Below, piece by piece: positions 8,254 through 17,502 of a DNA stretch of 64,000 bases. The position numbers and the translations under genes are program-made. The notes under the pieces were generated by a model. It saw only the letters and a program-made list of their open reading frames with translations, was not told where the DNA came from and did no database searches. Every line of letters begins with the position of its first letter. Positions within the stretch are counted from its first letter, which is position 1. This DNA is from an uncultured Kiritimatiellota bacterium (GTDB lineage: Bacteria; Verrucomicrobiota; Kiritimatiellia; RFP12; DVOR01), in NCBI GenBank assembly GCA_944389585.1, contig CALXMW010000002.1, positions 186,001 through 250,000 on the forward strand, in the 5' to 3' direction.

Positions 8254-8764
8254 AGGCGGCACGGGAGGCGCCAACACCAAAACCGGACTCCTCTTCGAGG
8301 AGCGTGCCGACCTGTCGGCGCTCCTCGCGAAACAACCCGGCTACTCCGTCTCAGGGACAAAAGTCTACTATCACGGCGAACTCGTCGCCCACGTCTTCAA
8401 AAAGCACGCCTTCTACCGTTACATCGAACGCTTCGGGATCGATTGGCGCAACCACCTCTCCAAACAACTGCTCCCCGACAACTGCATCTACGTGATCGTC
8501 AACAACACCCTCTTCATCATCGAGGTCAAGTTCCAACACTGCGCCGGCTCCGTGGACGAAAAGTTGCAGACCTGCGACTACAAAAAGAAACGCTACCAAA
8601 AGCTCCTGGACGCCCTCAACTATGAAATCGAGTACGTCTACGTCCTAAACGACTGGTTTAAGCAACCCTGCTACAAAGACACCCTGGAATACATCATCTC
8701 CGTGGGGTGCAAATACTACTTCAACTACATCCCCCTCCAAAAACTCGGCCTCCCAGTCCCATGA
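8246..8764 (+). CDS. Type II restriction endonuclease, PD-(D/E)XK fold (predicted)
   Basis: A 172-residue protein between two DNA methyltransferases. Residues 78-95 give D78, then a hydrophobic strand and the E93-V-K95 pair, fitting the PD-(D/E)XK nuclease core; GTGGANTKTGLLFE at residues 5-18 supplies a plausible early acidic residue, and GSVDEKLQTCDYKKKRY follows the core. It does not resemble DpnII or MboI themselves, which are about 280 residues, so the locus pairs DpnII-like methylases with a different nuclease. The start overlaps the upstream gene and the stop overlaps the next start as ATGA, so all three are coupled. Cleavage specificity is unknown. Confidence 0.75.
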   Translation: MIKGGTGGANTKTGLLFEERADLSALLAKQPGYSVSGTKVYYHGELVAHVFKKHAFYRYIERFGIDWRNHLSKQLLPDNCIYVIVNNTLFIIEVKFQHCAGSVDEKLQTCDYKKKRYQKLLDALNYEIEYVYVLNDWFKQPCYKDTLEYIISVGCKYYFNYIPLQKLGLPVP

Positions 8765-9663
8765 CCCCAACGGCCTTCTACAAATCGCCCAACCGCGACT
8801 TCACGCTCGTGGAAGGCGACACCCTCGCCGTGTTGCCGGCCTTCGACTTCGAGTTCGACATGATCTTCGCAGACCCGCCCTACTTCCTCTCGAACGGCGG
8901 CATCTCCGTGCACGCCGGCCGGCAAGTCTGCGTCGACAAAGGCCCCTGGGACAAATCCCCCGGACGCGCCGCCGAACGCGCCTTCACGCGGGCCTGGCTG
9001 GCCGCCGCGCGCGAAAAGCTCTCCCCAAACGGAACCATCTGGATAAGCGGCACCTTCCATAACATCTTCATTGTCGCCCAACTCCTCGAAGAACTCGGCT
9101 TCCGCCTCCTCAACGCCGTCACTTGGGAAAAGACAAACCCGCCCCCAAATCTCTCCCGCAGAGTCCTCACCCACGCCACCGAAATCCTCCTCTGGGCCCG
9201 AAAATTCCCAAAAATCCCCCACCGCTACAACTACGAAACCCTCCGCGCCATCGCCGGCGGCAAACAAATGCGCGACCTCTGGCGCCTTCCGGCCATCGCC
9301 CCCTGGGAAAAAACAAACGGCGCCAAACACCCCACGCAAAAACCCCTCTCCCTCCTCACCCGAATCCTGCTGTCCTGCACAAAGCCCAACGACTGGATCC
9401 TCGACCCCTTCTGCGGCAGCGCGACCACCGGCATCGCGGCCAACCTCCTCGGGCGGCGCTTCCTCGGCATCGACGCCGACCCCGGTTTCCTTCGCCTGGC
9501 CCAAACCCGCCGTGCCGCCATCGACGCCCCGCTTGCCCGCCAAACCCTCCGCCGCCGCATCCAAGGCTTCCAATCCCCCTCCCAGCTCGAGACAATACTG
9601 GAACAGGAAAACCCCTCCCCAAACAACCGTCTCGCCGAACCCGGGCTGGGCCTCCCCTTCTGA
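8761..9663 (+). CDS. DNA methyltransferase, DpnA (M2.DpnII)-like beta class
   Basis: A 300-residue methyltransferase with catalytic motif ADPPYFLSNGGIS at residues 37-49 placed before the AdoMet-binding DPFCGSATTG near 218, the order of the beta class. GKHPTQKP-like AKHPTQKPLSLL near 197 and TWEKTNPPPNLS near 121 match DpnA, the second GATC methylase of the DpnII system, which can also act on single-stranded DNA. The presence of both a DpnM-like and a DpnA-like enzyme supports GATC as the target. The stop is 20 bases from the stop of the convergent lnt fusion gene. Confidence 0.88.
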   Translation: MTPTAFYKSPNRDFTLVEGDTLAVLPAFDFEFDMIFADPPYFLSNGGISVHAGRQVCVDKGPWDKSPGRAAERAFTRAWLAAAREKLSPNGTIWISGTFHNIFIVAQLLEELGFRLLNAVTWEKTNPPPNLSRRVLTHATEILLWARKFPKIPHRYNYETLRAIAGGKQMRDLWRLPAIAPWEKTNGAKHPTQKPLSLLTRILLSCTKPNDWILDPFCGSATTGIAANLLGRRFLGIDADPGFLRLAQTRRAAIDAPLARQTLRRRIQGFQSPSQLETILEQENPSPNNRLAEPGLGLPF

Positions 9664-9682
9664 CCAAGCCCCGCCGGGGCGG

Positions 9683-12600
9683 TCAGAGGAGGTCGGCGGC
9701 GCGGAGGCGGCGGAGGAGGTTGTCGTAGGCGGCGCGGTTGCCGCGGGGGATCTCGATGGCGGCGAGGCGGGCGCGGGCCTTGCGCAGCCAGTCGCGCCCG
9801 GGCTCGGCAAGCCGGGCGGGGGCGGCGATGGCGCCGTAGAGGAGCCGGGCGTATTGCTCGGCGGCGGCGTCGGGGCGGCCTTGCTTCTCGTAGACGCGGC
9901 CGATCTTGTAGTCGTACATGGCCGCGGCGTCGGGATCCTGCTCCAGGCGGAGGCGGGCCTCGCGGTAGTTCTGGAGGGCCTGGGCGTAACGCTCGGGGTC
10001 GTCGGTGGCGGTGATGAGCAGGCAGTCGCCCAGGCGCCCGTAGGCATCGCCGAGCCAGGGGGCCTCGGGGATGCGTCGGATGAGGGCGGCGAGGAGCTCG
10101 GCGGCCTCGCCGTGGCGGGCCAGCTCGATGAGAGCCTCGGCCTGGAGGAAGCGGGCGTCGGGGAGGATGGGGGCCTGGGGGGTGGCCTTGGCGAGGGCGC
10201 CGACGAGCTCGACGGCGTGGGCGTAGGCCTCGCCTTGGTAGGCGGCGCGGGCGGCGAGGAAGCGGGCGTTGGGGACGCGCGGGTCGCCGGGCCAGCGCTC
10301 GGCGAAGGCCTCGAAGCCCTTGGCGGCGGCGGCGTAGTCGCCGCGGTTGAAGTCGCTCTTGGCCAGCCAGAGGATCATGTCCGGCACGCGGGGGGAATCC
10401 GGGTAGGCGGCGAGGTATTCCTGGGCCAGGGCGCGGGCGCGCTCGTCCTCGCCGAGGCCGTAGAGGCAGAGGACGAGGAAGAAGCGGGCCTCGGCGGCCT
10501 GCGCGGGGTCGGCGGCGGCGCTGACGGCGGCGAAGTCCTCGCGGGCGCGCTCCAGCTGGCCAAGGGCGTGGTAGGCGCGGCCGCGCTCCAGGCGCAGGGC
10601 GGCCTGGCGGGCGGGATCCTGCGTGCGCGGGAGGAAGCGCGAGAAGGCGGCGATGGCCTCCTGCCAGCGGCCTTCCTGGGCCAGGAGGGCGCCAAGGCGG
10701 AGGGCGGCGACGAAGGCGTCGGCCTCGGTGGCGGCGGGGTCGTCGCGGGTCTGGGCGTAGGCCTCGCGGGCGCCCTGGAGGTCGCCGGCGGCCTCCAGGG
10801 CGCGGGCCAGGCGGAGATAGACGGCGGGGCCGGGGGTCTCCTTGAGCAACTCGCGGCAGAGCGATTCGGCGCGGGCGTAGCGCTTGGCGGCGAGGGCGGC
10901 GTCGACGGCCTCGGCCTGGAGCTCGCGGCGGAGGGCGGGCTCGCCCTCGGCCAGCTCGACGGCCTCGGTGAGGGAGGCGAGGGCCTCGTCGGGGCGCCCG
11001 GCGGCCAGGAAGGCGCGCCCGCGGCCGCGGCGGACGCGGATGCGCAGCTCGGGCACGTCGTAGCTCTCCAGCCAGCGGTCATAGGCGGCGAGGGCCTCGT
11101 CGAGGCGGCCCATCCCGGCGAGCGTCTCGGCGATGCGCAGCTGCAGGGCCGGGGCCCCGGGGGCGGAGGGATCCAGGCGCACGGCCTGGGCCAGGGCCCC
11201 GAGCCCCTCCTCCACGGCGGCGGGGTCGCCTTGGGCGCAGAGGAGCGCGCCCAGGGCGGAGAGGGCCTCGCGGCGGAGATCCTCGCGGCGGGCGACCTCG
11301 GCGGCGCGGCGGGCGTAAGCCACGCGGTCCTCCGGGGTCTGGGCCAGGCGCGCGGCGGCCAGGGCCAGGCGGGCCTCGACGGTGGAGCTGAGGCCCTCGG
11401 CGGCCAGGAGACGGTCGAGGAGCGCGGCGGCCTGGGCGCGGTCGTCGGCCTCGGCGTAGGCCTCGGGCAGGGCGAGGGCGCAATCCAGCCACACGCCGCC
11501 CTTCTCGGCCTCGGCGGCGGCGCGCAGGAGGGCTGCGCGGGATTGGGCGTTGGGGAAGCGGCGGCTCCAGGCGAGGGCGTTCTCGGCGCGGGCGCGGCTG
11601 TCGGCGCCCTTGGCGGCGTCGACGGCGGAGAAGCGGGCGGCGGCCTGGAGGGTACGGCCCAGCTCGAGGTCGGCCTGGAGGGCCTGGCGGAGGGCGGCGA
11701 CGCCCCAGAGGGTGTCGGTGGAGGGGCGGGCGGCGTCGTAGGCGCGCTGGGCGGCGGCGAAGTCCTTGCGGCCGTTGAGGGCGGCCAGGGTGAAGACGAG
11801 GCGCCGCTCGGCGGGGAGCTCGGGGCAGCCGTCGATGCGCGCCAGGGCGGCGGCCCAGTCGCCGCGCGCCAGGTCTGCGCGGATGAGGATCTCGGTGGCG
11901 CGGGCGCGCTCCTCGGGGGTCAGGCCAAGGGTGGCCAGCAGGTCGCGGGCGGTGCGCTCGGCCAGGCTCAGGTTGCCGTCGTCCAACGCCATGCCCGCCG
12001 CGGGGATGAGGTCGGGCGCCTGGGCGCGCGCCGCCGGCGCGGCCAAAAGCGCGAGCAGCAGGAGAAGGGCCGCGCCGCCCCCCGGCCCCCCGGCCGCGCC
12101 GCGCGGGCGGCGCGCGCCCAGCCCCTTGACGAGAAGGCAGGCCAGCAGGCAGCAGACGAGCGTGGCGCAGGGCGCGCCGAAGACCAGCTCGCCGTGCGCC
12201 AGGTAGGGCCCGGCGAAGGGGGCCTCGGTGAGGGGGAGATAGGTGGGGAAGGCCTCGATGGGGCGGGCGCGGCCGACGGCGTCGATGGCCACGTCCACGC
12301 CGCCGTTGGTGGCGCGGGCCATGGGCACGCCCGTCTCGATGCACCGGAGGATGGCTTGGCGGGCATGTTGGGCGCCCTGGGCGGAGGGGGCGTACCAGGC
12401 GTCGTTGCTCATGTTCAGGAGCAGGCGCGCGCCGGCGTTGACCGATTCGCGGGCCACGCGCGCCACGGTGTCCTCGAAGCAGATCAGCGGGCCGACGACG
12501 AGGCCGGAGGGGAGCGTGAGCGTGGCGACCCCCTCGCCCGGGACGTTGCTGACGCCGGTGGGGGCGAAGCGCTGGAGCCACGGGAAGGCCTTGTCAAAGG

Positions 12601-13678
12601 GGATGTACTCGCCGAAGGGCACCAGATGGCGCTTGCCGTAGACCTGCCCGAGCCCCGCGTCCGTGAAGAGCAGGGCCGCGTTGTACCACCCCCCGCCCGG
12701 CGCGCGGTGCAGCCCGCCCACCAACAGCGGCGTGCGCGCCTCGCCGGAAAGCCGCCGGAGCATGGCCACCGCCCCCGAGGCATCCGGGAAGGCGAAGCCC
12801 GGGACGGCGCTCTCTGGCCACAGCCACAGGTCAGGCTTGCGCGGCAGGAGGGCGAGCGTCTCGGCGCGCTCGCGCACCTCGGGCCGCTCCCACAGGAAGG
12901 GGACGCGCTCGCCGGTGAAGCGGCACGGGGCGTCCGTCCCCTCCACGACGACCGCGGCCACGCCCTTGGGCAGCGCGTCGTAGGCCCGGATGCGCCCCAG
13001 CCCCCACACGAAGGCCGCCAACAACGCCGCCAGCGGCAACACCGTCTCCACCGACAGCCACAGCCGCGGCAGGAAGCGCGTGGGCGCGGTGTGCGTGACG
13101 GCCCCCCAGATGCGCTCGCAGAGCGTGGCCACCGCGCCGTTCACCGCCACCGCCTGCGCCGAGACCAGCGCCGCCCCGCCCAACGCCGCCGTCTGCGCCA
13201 ACGGCAGCCACGCCGTGCACGCCAGCCCCAGCGGGTTCCACGCAAAGCCGGTGAACAGATGCCCCCGGAGCGTCTCCAGCCCCGCCCACAACGCCGGCTC
13301 GACCGCCAGCGCCAAGGCCACGCGCCACGGCCCCGGCCCCGCCGGCAACCGCGCCCGGAGCGCCGCCGAAAGCCCCGCGAAGCACGCCACGAAGCACGCC
13401 AAGACCGCGCTCAGCCCCAAGAGCGCCGGCACGACCAACGGCCACGGCCCCCCGTTGTCCGCCAGGCGCAGCATCCACCACAGCTGCCCCACCCACGCGG
13501 CGAAGCCCGCCACCCACCCCAGCCACGCCGCCCGCCGCGCCGGCAAACGCCGCGTCAGCAACAGCAGCGGCACCAAGGCGAACCAGACGTTCCCGCCCTG
13601 CCCCGCCGGCTCCCAGAGCGAGACAAGGAGCGCGGCGCACAGGAGCGCGGCGAGGAGTTGCAGGAGGAGCTTCTTCAT
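9683..13678 (-). CDS. lnt: Apolipoprotein N-acyltransferase fused to a long TPR region
   Basis: A 1331-residue single frame. Residues 1-520 are Lnt, the inner-membrane enzyme that adds the third acyl chain to lipoproteins: several N-terminal membrane helices, then a nitrilase-fold domain with the catalytic triad E289 (WPES), K349 (YGKRHLVPFGEY) and C400 (PLICFED), plus MSNDAWY near 423. A last helix ends near 518. Residues about 536-553 form a second hydrophobic stretch ending AARAQA, which looks like a signal peptide, and residues 555-1331 are tandem TPR-like helical repeats similar to outer-membrane-assembly tetratricopeptide proteins. The join has no stop and no clear second start, so it reads as a fusion of lnt with a formerly separate exported TPR gene. 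The start overlaps the upstream stop as ATGA. Confidence 0.88.
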   Translation of the reverse strand: MKKLLLQLLAALLCAALLVSLWEPAGQGGNVWFALVPLLLLTRRLPARRAAWLGWVAGFAAWVGQLWWMLRLADNGGPWPLVVPALLGLSAVLACFVACFAGLSAALRARLPAGPGPWRVALALAVEPALWAGLETLRGHLFTGFAWNPLGLACTAWLPLAQTAALGGAALVSAQAVAVNGAVATLCERIWGAVTHTAPTRFLPRLWLSVETVLPLAALLAAFVWGLGRIRAYDALPKGVAAVVVEGTDAPCRFTGERVPFLWERPEVRERAETLALLPRKPDLWLWPESAVPGFAFPDASGAVAMLRRLSGEARTPLLVGGLHRAPGGGWYNAALLFTDAGLGQVYGKRHLVPFGEYIPFDKAFPWLQRFAPTGVSNVPGEGVATLTLPSGLVVGPLICFEDTVARVARESVNAGARLLLNMSNDAWYAPSAQGAQHARQAILRCIETGVPMARATNGGVDVAIDAVGRARPIEAFPTYLPLTEAPFAGPYLAHGELVFGAPCATLVCCLLACLLVKGLGARRPRGAAGGPGGGAALLLLLALLAAPAARAQAPDLIPAAGMALDDGNLSLAERTARDLLATLGLTPEERARATEILIRADLARGDWAAALARIDGCPELPAERRLVFTLAALNGRKDFAAAQRAYDAARPSTDTLWGVAALRQALQADLELGRTLQAAARFSAVDAAKGADSRARAENALAWSRRFPNAQSRAALLRAAAEAEKGGVWLDCALALPEAYAEADDRAQAAALLDRLLAAEGLSSTVEARLALAAARLAQTPEDRVAYARRAAEVARREDLRREALSALGALLCAQGDPAAVEEGLGALAQAVRLDPSAPGAPALQLRIAETLAGMGRLDEALAAYDRWLESYDVPELRIRVRRGRGRAFLAAGRPDEALASLTEAVELAEGEPALRRELQAEAVDAALAAKRYARAESLCRELLKETPGPAVYLRLARALEAAGDLQGAREAYAQTRDDPAATEADAFVAALRLGALLAQEGRWQEAIAAFSRFLPRTQDPARQAALRLERGRAYHALGQLERAREDFAAVSAAADPAQAAEARFFLVLCLYGLGEDERARALAQEYLAAYPDSPRVPDMILWLAKSDFNRGDYAAAAKGFEAFAERWPGDPRVPNARFLAARAAYQGEAYAHAVELVGALAKATPQAPILPDARFLQAEALIELARHGEAAELLAALIRRIPEAPWLGDAYGRLGDCLLITATDDPERYAQALQNYREARLRLEQDPDAAAMYDYKIGRVYEKQGRPDAAAEQYARLLYGAIAAPARLAEPGRDWLRKARARLAAIEIPRGNRAAYDNLLRRLRAADLL

Positions 13679-15177
13679 GGGGCGGTCCTCTCGGCGAGGG
13701 TGAGGGTGGTGTGGCCTTGGCCAAAGCCCGGGAAAACGCCCAGCGTGCGCCCATAGGCGGCGCGGAGCGCGCCCAGGCGGGCCTCGCGGTCGGGCGCCGG
13801 GGCCAGGTCGGGGAAGCGCAGGGCAAAGGTGTAGCCGGCCCAGGCGGCCAAAGGCGCGGCGGCGGGGTCAAGCGGCGCGGGCTTGGAGAAGGGGCCCATC
13901 TCCAGCCCCCGCGGCACGTCCAGCCCCGCCTCCACCGCCAGATACGTCTCCTGCGTCCAGATGACGCGCGTGCCCAGGCGCCCGGCGGCGGCGCGGGCCT
14001 CGCCGGCGGCGCGGCGCAGGAGCGCCAGGTCGGGCTCCGCCTTCAGGCGCGGCCAGAAGCGATCCTGCCCCGCCGAGAACCATGCCTCGGCGAGCGGCGA
14101 GCCGCCCACCGCCACGAGCAGGGCCGCGGGCACGAGCGCCTTGGCCAACGCCAGGCGGATCGCCTCGAAGGGGAGCATCGCGAAGCCCGCCGCCAACGCC
14201 ATCGCCAAGGGCAACAGCGCCGGCGCCAGATAATCGTCATACGGCACGGGCGCGGCCAGGTGCGCCGCCGCCAGCGCCCCCGCGCACAGCAGCCACAGCC
14301 CCGGCAAAGGCGCGCCCGCCTGCGGCAGCTTGCGCAGCTGCGGCCGCCCCGTCACCGCCAGCCACCCCACGAAGACGCCCAGGGCCACGGGCAGCGGGTT
14401 GAAGCGGCAGAAGCGCGCCACGCACCCCAGCGGCCCCAACAGCCCCATCCGCTCCCGCGCCGCGTGGAAGGCCTGCGCCCCGAAAAAGCTCTCCGGCCAG
14501 AGCGCCAGCCACGGCCCGAAGACCGCCGCCAGCCCCAACGCCCCGCCCAGCCCGAACCACACCCACGCCCGCGGCCCCGCCCACTCCCGCCGAAAAAGCA
14601 GCCACAGCCCCACCGTCGGCAACAGCACGCCCATCGAGAGCCGCGCCCCCGCCGCCAACGCCAGCGCCAACCCCGCCCCGAAGAAGCGCCACGCCGCGCC
14701 CTGCGGCCCCACCCACCGCAACGCCAACGCCAGGAGCAGCGCGCAGAGGGCGTAGGCCTTGGGGATGCAGGTGAAATAGGTCATCCACAGCGAGAGCCCC
14801 GCGAAGGCCCAAAAGACCAGGCGCGCCGTCCACCGCTCGTCGTCGCGCCGGCACGGCCCCGCCGCCGTCTCCGCCCCCACGGCCAGCGCCGCGAAACCCA
14901 TCGCCGCCGTCACGAGCCGCCCCCCCAGCACGCCGAAGGGCGACCACAGCCACCCCAGGAGCGCGTAGGCCAGCGGCGCCACCGGCCCCTGCGTGAAGAA
15001 GAAGTCCCGGTGCGGCAGCTCCCCGGCCATGACGCGCCGCGCCGCGAGCAGATACCACCCCTCGTCCTGGTTCAGCGGCCCGAGCCAGGCATTGGCGGCG
15101 TAGCACAGGGCCGTCAGGCCCATGGCGGCCAGGCCCCAGCGGCGCAGGGCGCGGGCGGCCTCCTGCGCGCTCACCAT
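13675..15177 (-). CDS. GT-C-like polytopic membrane glycosyltransferase
   Basis: A 500-residue protein with about ten hydrophobic segments. After the first helix comes LNQDEGWYLLAARRVMAGELPHRDFFFTQGP (quoted in parts: NQDEGWY near 36-42, HRDFFF near 56-61), the acidic first loop and HRDF pattern seen in GT39/ArnT-type enzymes that take a sugar from a polyprenyl carrier on the periplasmic face. The acceptor is unknown. The ATG at 15177 overlaps the end of the next GT-C gene by 7 bases, and the stop overlaps the lnt start, so these three genes form one transcription unit. The longer frame to 17007 is out of phase with real genes and was not used. Confidence 0.72.
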   Translation of the reverse strand: MVSAQEAARALRRWGLAAMGLTALCYAANAWLGPLNQDEGWYLLAARRVMAGELPHRDFFFTQGPVAPLAYALLGWLWSPFGVLGGRLVTAAMGFAALAVGAETAAGPCRRDDERWTARLVFWAFAGLSLWMTYFTCIPKAYALCALLLALALRWVGPQGAAWRFFGAGLALALAAGARLSMGVLLPTVGLWLLFRREWAGPRAWVWFGLGGALGLAAVFGPWLALWPESFFGAQAFHAARERMGLLGPLGCVARFCRFNPLPVALGVFVGWLAVTGRPQLRKLPQAGAPLPGLWLLCAGALAAAHLAAPVPYDDYLAPALLPLAMALAAGFAMLPFEAIRLALAKALVPAALLVAVGGSPLAEAWFSAGQDRFWPRLKAEPDLALLRRAAGEARAAAGRLGTRVIWTQETYLAVEAGLDVPRGLEMGPFSKPAPLDPAAAPLAAWAGYTFALRFPDLAPAPDREARLGALRAAYGRTLGVFPGFGQGHTTLTLAERTAP

Positions 15178-17453
15178 TGGCGGCCCTCCCGCGCGTTGGC
15201 CCAGAACTGCGCCCAGCGGAAGCGCCCCACGCGCCAGAGGTACGCCGGCAGGTCGGGCAGGAAGTCCTTGGCGATGCGCCAGGTGTTCTTGGCGGAGAAG
15301 TCGCGCCGCGGGTGCCCGGCGTAGAGGTGCATCGAGGGGTGGCGCACCCGCGTGGGGTCGCGCGGCCAGAACCAGAGGTGCTCGCCCAGGTAGAAGCTCG
15401 GCTCGCCGGCGGCGCGCAGGGCGTCGCGCGCCTCGGGGGTGAGCCAGGCGGCGCCGCGCACGCCGCTGGCCGGGAGGATGGTGCGGTAGTAGTCGTCGAA
15501 GACGCGCGGGGCGGGGATGTCCGTGAGCGTCGACCACGCGGCCAGGCAGCGGCCGTCCTCGCGGTAGCGGTCGTGGAGGGAGAGGACGTAGACGCGCGGG
15601 GGCTGGCCGGCCTCGGCCTCGGCGCGCATCGTCTCGACCAGCGAGAGGGCGTAGGCGCTCATCGCCAGCGACACCGTCAGCTTGCCCAGCGCGAAGACAT
15701 ACGAGCTCGTCGCCAAAAAGGCCGTCACCGTCACCCCCAGCGCGCGCGCCGCCACGCCCAGCGAGCGCCCCACCCCGCGGAGCCCGCGCCCCAGCGCCGC
15801 CAGGGCCCGCCCCCCGCGCCGCGCGAGCGCCTCTCCGGCGGCCACGCACCCGCGCCCCACCCCCGCCGCGCGCCCGGCGTTCACGGTCATGGCGTTGAAG
15901 GCCACCAGCACCGGCAGCATCCACAGCTGCGGCACGTAGCGCACGTATCCGACCATCTTCACCGGCACCACGAGCGCCGTCAGCGCGATGGCCCCGATGA
16001 GCCACGGCGTGGCGCACCGCCGCGTCAGCGCCAACAAGATCAGCGTCAGGCACATCACGATGCGGAAGCCCGAGCCCAGCCCGCCCACCTGATCCAGGTG
16101 GAAGACGGGGCGGAAGGGCTTCTTCCCCAGCTTCCATTCGTAATAGCGGTGGGCCAGCCACTTGGAGAAATAGGCGTTCACCAGGCGCCCGAGGTAGCCC
16201 ATCGCCGCGGCGTCGGCGTTCACCAGGTCGAAATCCGCCGTCATCTTGGGCAGGGGCCCGGCCTGGGCCTGGCCGCGCCAGGCCTCGGCGTAATCGGCGG
16301 CGGCCTTGGCGAAGGCGCCCGCGGCGGCGGCGTCCGAGGCGCCCTCGGGGATCGCCGCGGCGCGGAAGGCGAAATGCTTGGGGTTGGCGGAGAAGGACTG
16401 CTCCGGGTAGAAGGGCCCGCCGTGGTTCACCCAGTTCGTCAGATACGGCGAGAAGCCCACCACCAGCGCCAGCACGAAGCCCGCCGTGTTCGCCGCCAGC
16501 CACTTCCAGAACATCCGCGCGCGCCCATGCCGCGCCGCCCCCCACAGCAACGGCAGGGTGAAGAGCGCCGCCGAGAGCCCCAGGTTCACCACGCCGGTGA
16601 ACTTGAGGTTGCACCCCAGGATGGGCGCCAGGGCCACGTAGCTCAGCCAGCACGTGCGGCCCGTGCGCCGATACGCGCACGCGGCCAGCAGGTAGATCAT
16701 CAGCAGCGCGTAGAGCGAGCCGTCCTGCGCGAAGGCGAAGGCGCTGGCCACCACCCCCGGCGAGAGCAGCGTCAGCGAGGCGAAGAACCACCGCTTCCAC
16801 CGCCCCCCGCCGAAAAGCAACGGCGTCACCCGCCACGACAGCGCCCCCAGCGCCACCGCGGTGATGAGGATGAGCGTGTCGCCCGATTCCAGGTTCCCCG
16901 TCAGCGCCGCCGTCACCGCGCCCCACACCCACCCGCCGCGCGGCAGGTAGGCCACGTGGTAGGAATTGAAGGTCGCCGGGTCCGCCCCCGTCGCCGAGAG
17001 CATCCACTCGCGCGTCGCGTCAAAGACGGGGTTCCACCCCTCCAGCAACAGCCGCGAGCCCGTCAGATGGTACGCCTGCGCGTCCCACCACGAAAAGAGC
17101 ACGAAACCCTGGTCCACCGCCGCGATGGCCGTCACCGCCGCCGCCAGCCACCCCACGCGCCGCAACCCCGCCCCGAAGCCGCCGCCGCCCACCAGCGCCA
17201 GCCCCGCCGCCACCGCGAAGCCCAGCACCCCCCACCACGCCGTCAGCGGCGCCCCCACCAGGAACCCCGCCGAGGCGAAGAGCACCGTCGCCGCCGGGAA
17301 GGCCAGGAGCGCCGCCGGCAGGGGGAAGAGCCCCCGCCCCATCACCCGCTCCCAGAACGGCCTCAGCGGCGGCGCGTAGGCCCCCGGCCGGCCCCGCAGC
17401 AACGGCTTGGGGCCCAAGACCTTCCTCAGCAATCGGCGCGGCCTGCTCATCAC
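15171..17453 (-). CDS. Large polytopic membrane protein, GT-C-like
   Basis: A 760-residue protein with about twelve membrane segments. After an N-terminal basic stretch, the first large outside loop carries FSWWDAQAYHLTGSRLLLEGWNP in part (WWDAQAYH near 125-132), resembling the acidic first loop of GT-C glycosyltransferases. A soluble C-terminal part from about 600 contains DRYREDGRCLAAWSTL and WFWPRD and has no membrane helices. It precedes a second GT-C-like gene and lnt, suggesting work on envelope glycans or glycolipids, but no substrate can be named. The start at 17453 follows a terminator by 3 bases, so its promoter is unclear; it may be read through from the PpiC gene. Confidence 0.6.
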   Translation of the reverse strand: MMSRPRRLLRKVLGPKPLLRGRPGAYAPPLRPFWERVMGRGLFPLPAALLAFPAATVLFASAGFLVGAPLTAWWGVLGFAVAAGLALVGGGGFGAGLRRVGWLAAAVTAIAAVDQGFVLFSWWDAQAYHLTGSRLLLEGWNPVFDATREWMLSATGADPATFNSYHVAYLPRGGWVWGAVTAALTGNLESGDTLILITAVALGALSWRVTPLLFGGGRWKRWFFASLTLLSPGVVASAFAFAQDGSLYALLMIYLLAACAYRRTGRTCWLSYVALAPILGCNLKFTGVVNLGLSAALFTLPLLWGAARHGRARMFWKWLAANTAGFVLALVVGFSPYLTNWVNHGGPFYPEQSFSANPKHFAFRAAAIPEGASDAAAAGAFAKAAADYAEAWRGQAQAGPLPKMTADFDLVNADAAAMGYLGRLVNAYFSKWLAHRYYEWKLGKKPFRPVFHLDQVGGLGSGFRIVMCLTLILLALTRRCATPWLIGAIALTALVVPVKMVGYVRYVPQLWMLPVLVAFNAMTVNAGRAAGVGRGCVAAGEALARRGGRALAALGRGLRGVGRSLGVAARALGVTVTAFLATSSYVFALGKLTVSLAMSAYALSLVETMRAEAEAGQPPRVYVLSLHDRYREDGRCLAAWSTLTDIPAPRVFDDYYRTILPASGVRGAAWLTPEARDALRAAGEPSFYLGEHLWFWPRDPTRVRHPSMHLYAGHPRRDFSAKNTWRIAKDFLPDLPAYLWRVGRFRWAQFWANAREGRQW

Positions 17454-17455
17454 GC

Positions 17456-17488
17456 AAAAAGCCGCCCGCGCCGGTCAGACGGGGCGGC
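17456..17488 (-). terminator. Rho-independent terminator after the PpiC gene
   Basis: On the minus strand GCCGCCC (17488-17482) pairs with GGGCGGC (17467-17461) across a 14-base loop, followed by TTTTT (17460-17456). It lies 15 bases beyond the stop of the PpiC lipoprotein gene and directly before the next start, so it may attenuate readthrough into the membrane-protein operon. Confidence 0.75.
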
Positions 17489-17502
17489 CTTCGTCGCTTC
17501 CC

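Noticed and set aside
4622..9700. Attachment sites bounding the defence island
   Set aside because: I looked for a repeat of the tRNA-Gly or tRNA-Val 3' ends near 9660-9700 and saw none, and no integrase is present; integration at the tRNAs is not shown.
9071..13756. A 1561-residue plus-strand open frame
   Set aside because: It is a GC-rich shadow antisense to the Lnt-TPR gene and out of frame with the DpnA-like methylase; its composition is low-complexity and matches no protein.
13675..17007. An 1110-residue frame joining two membrane proteins
   Set aside because: Residues before the ATG at 15177 are out of frame with the recognised protein at 15171-17453; the two genes simply overlap by 7 bases.
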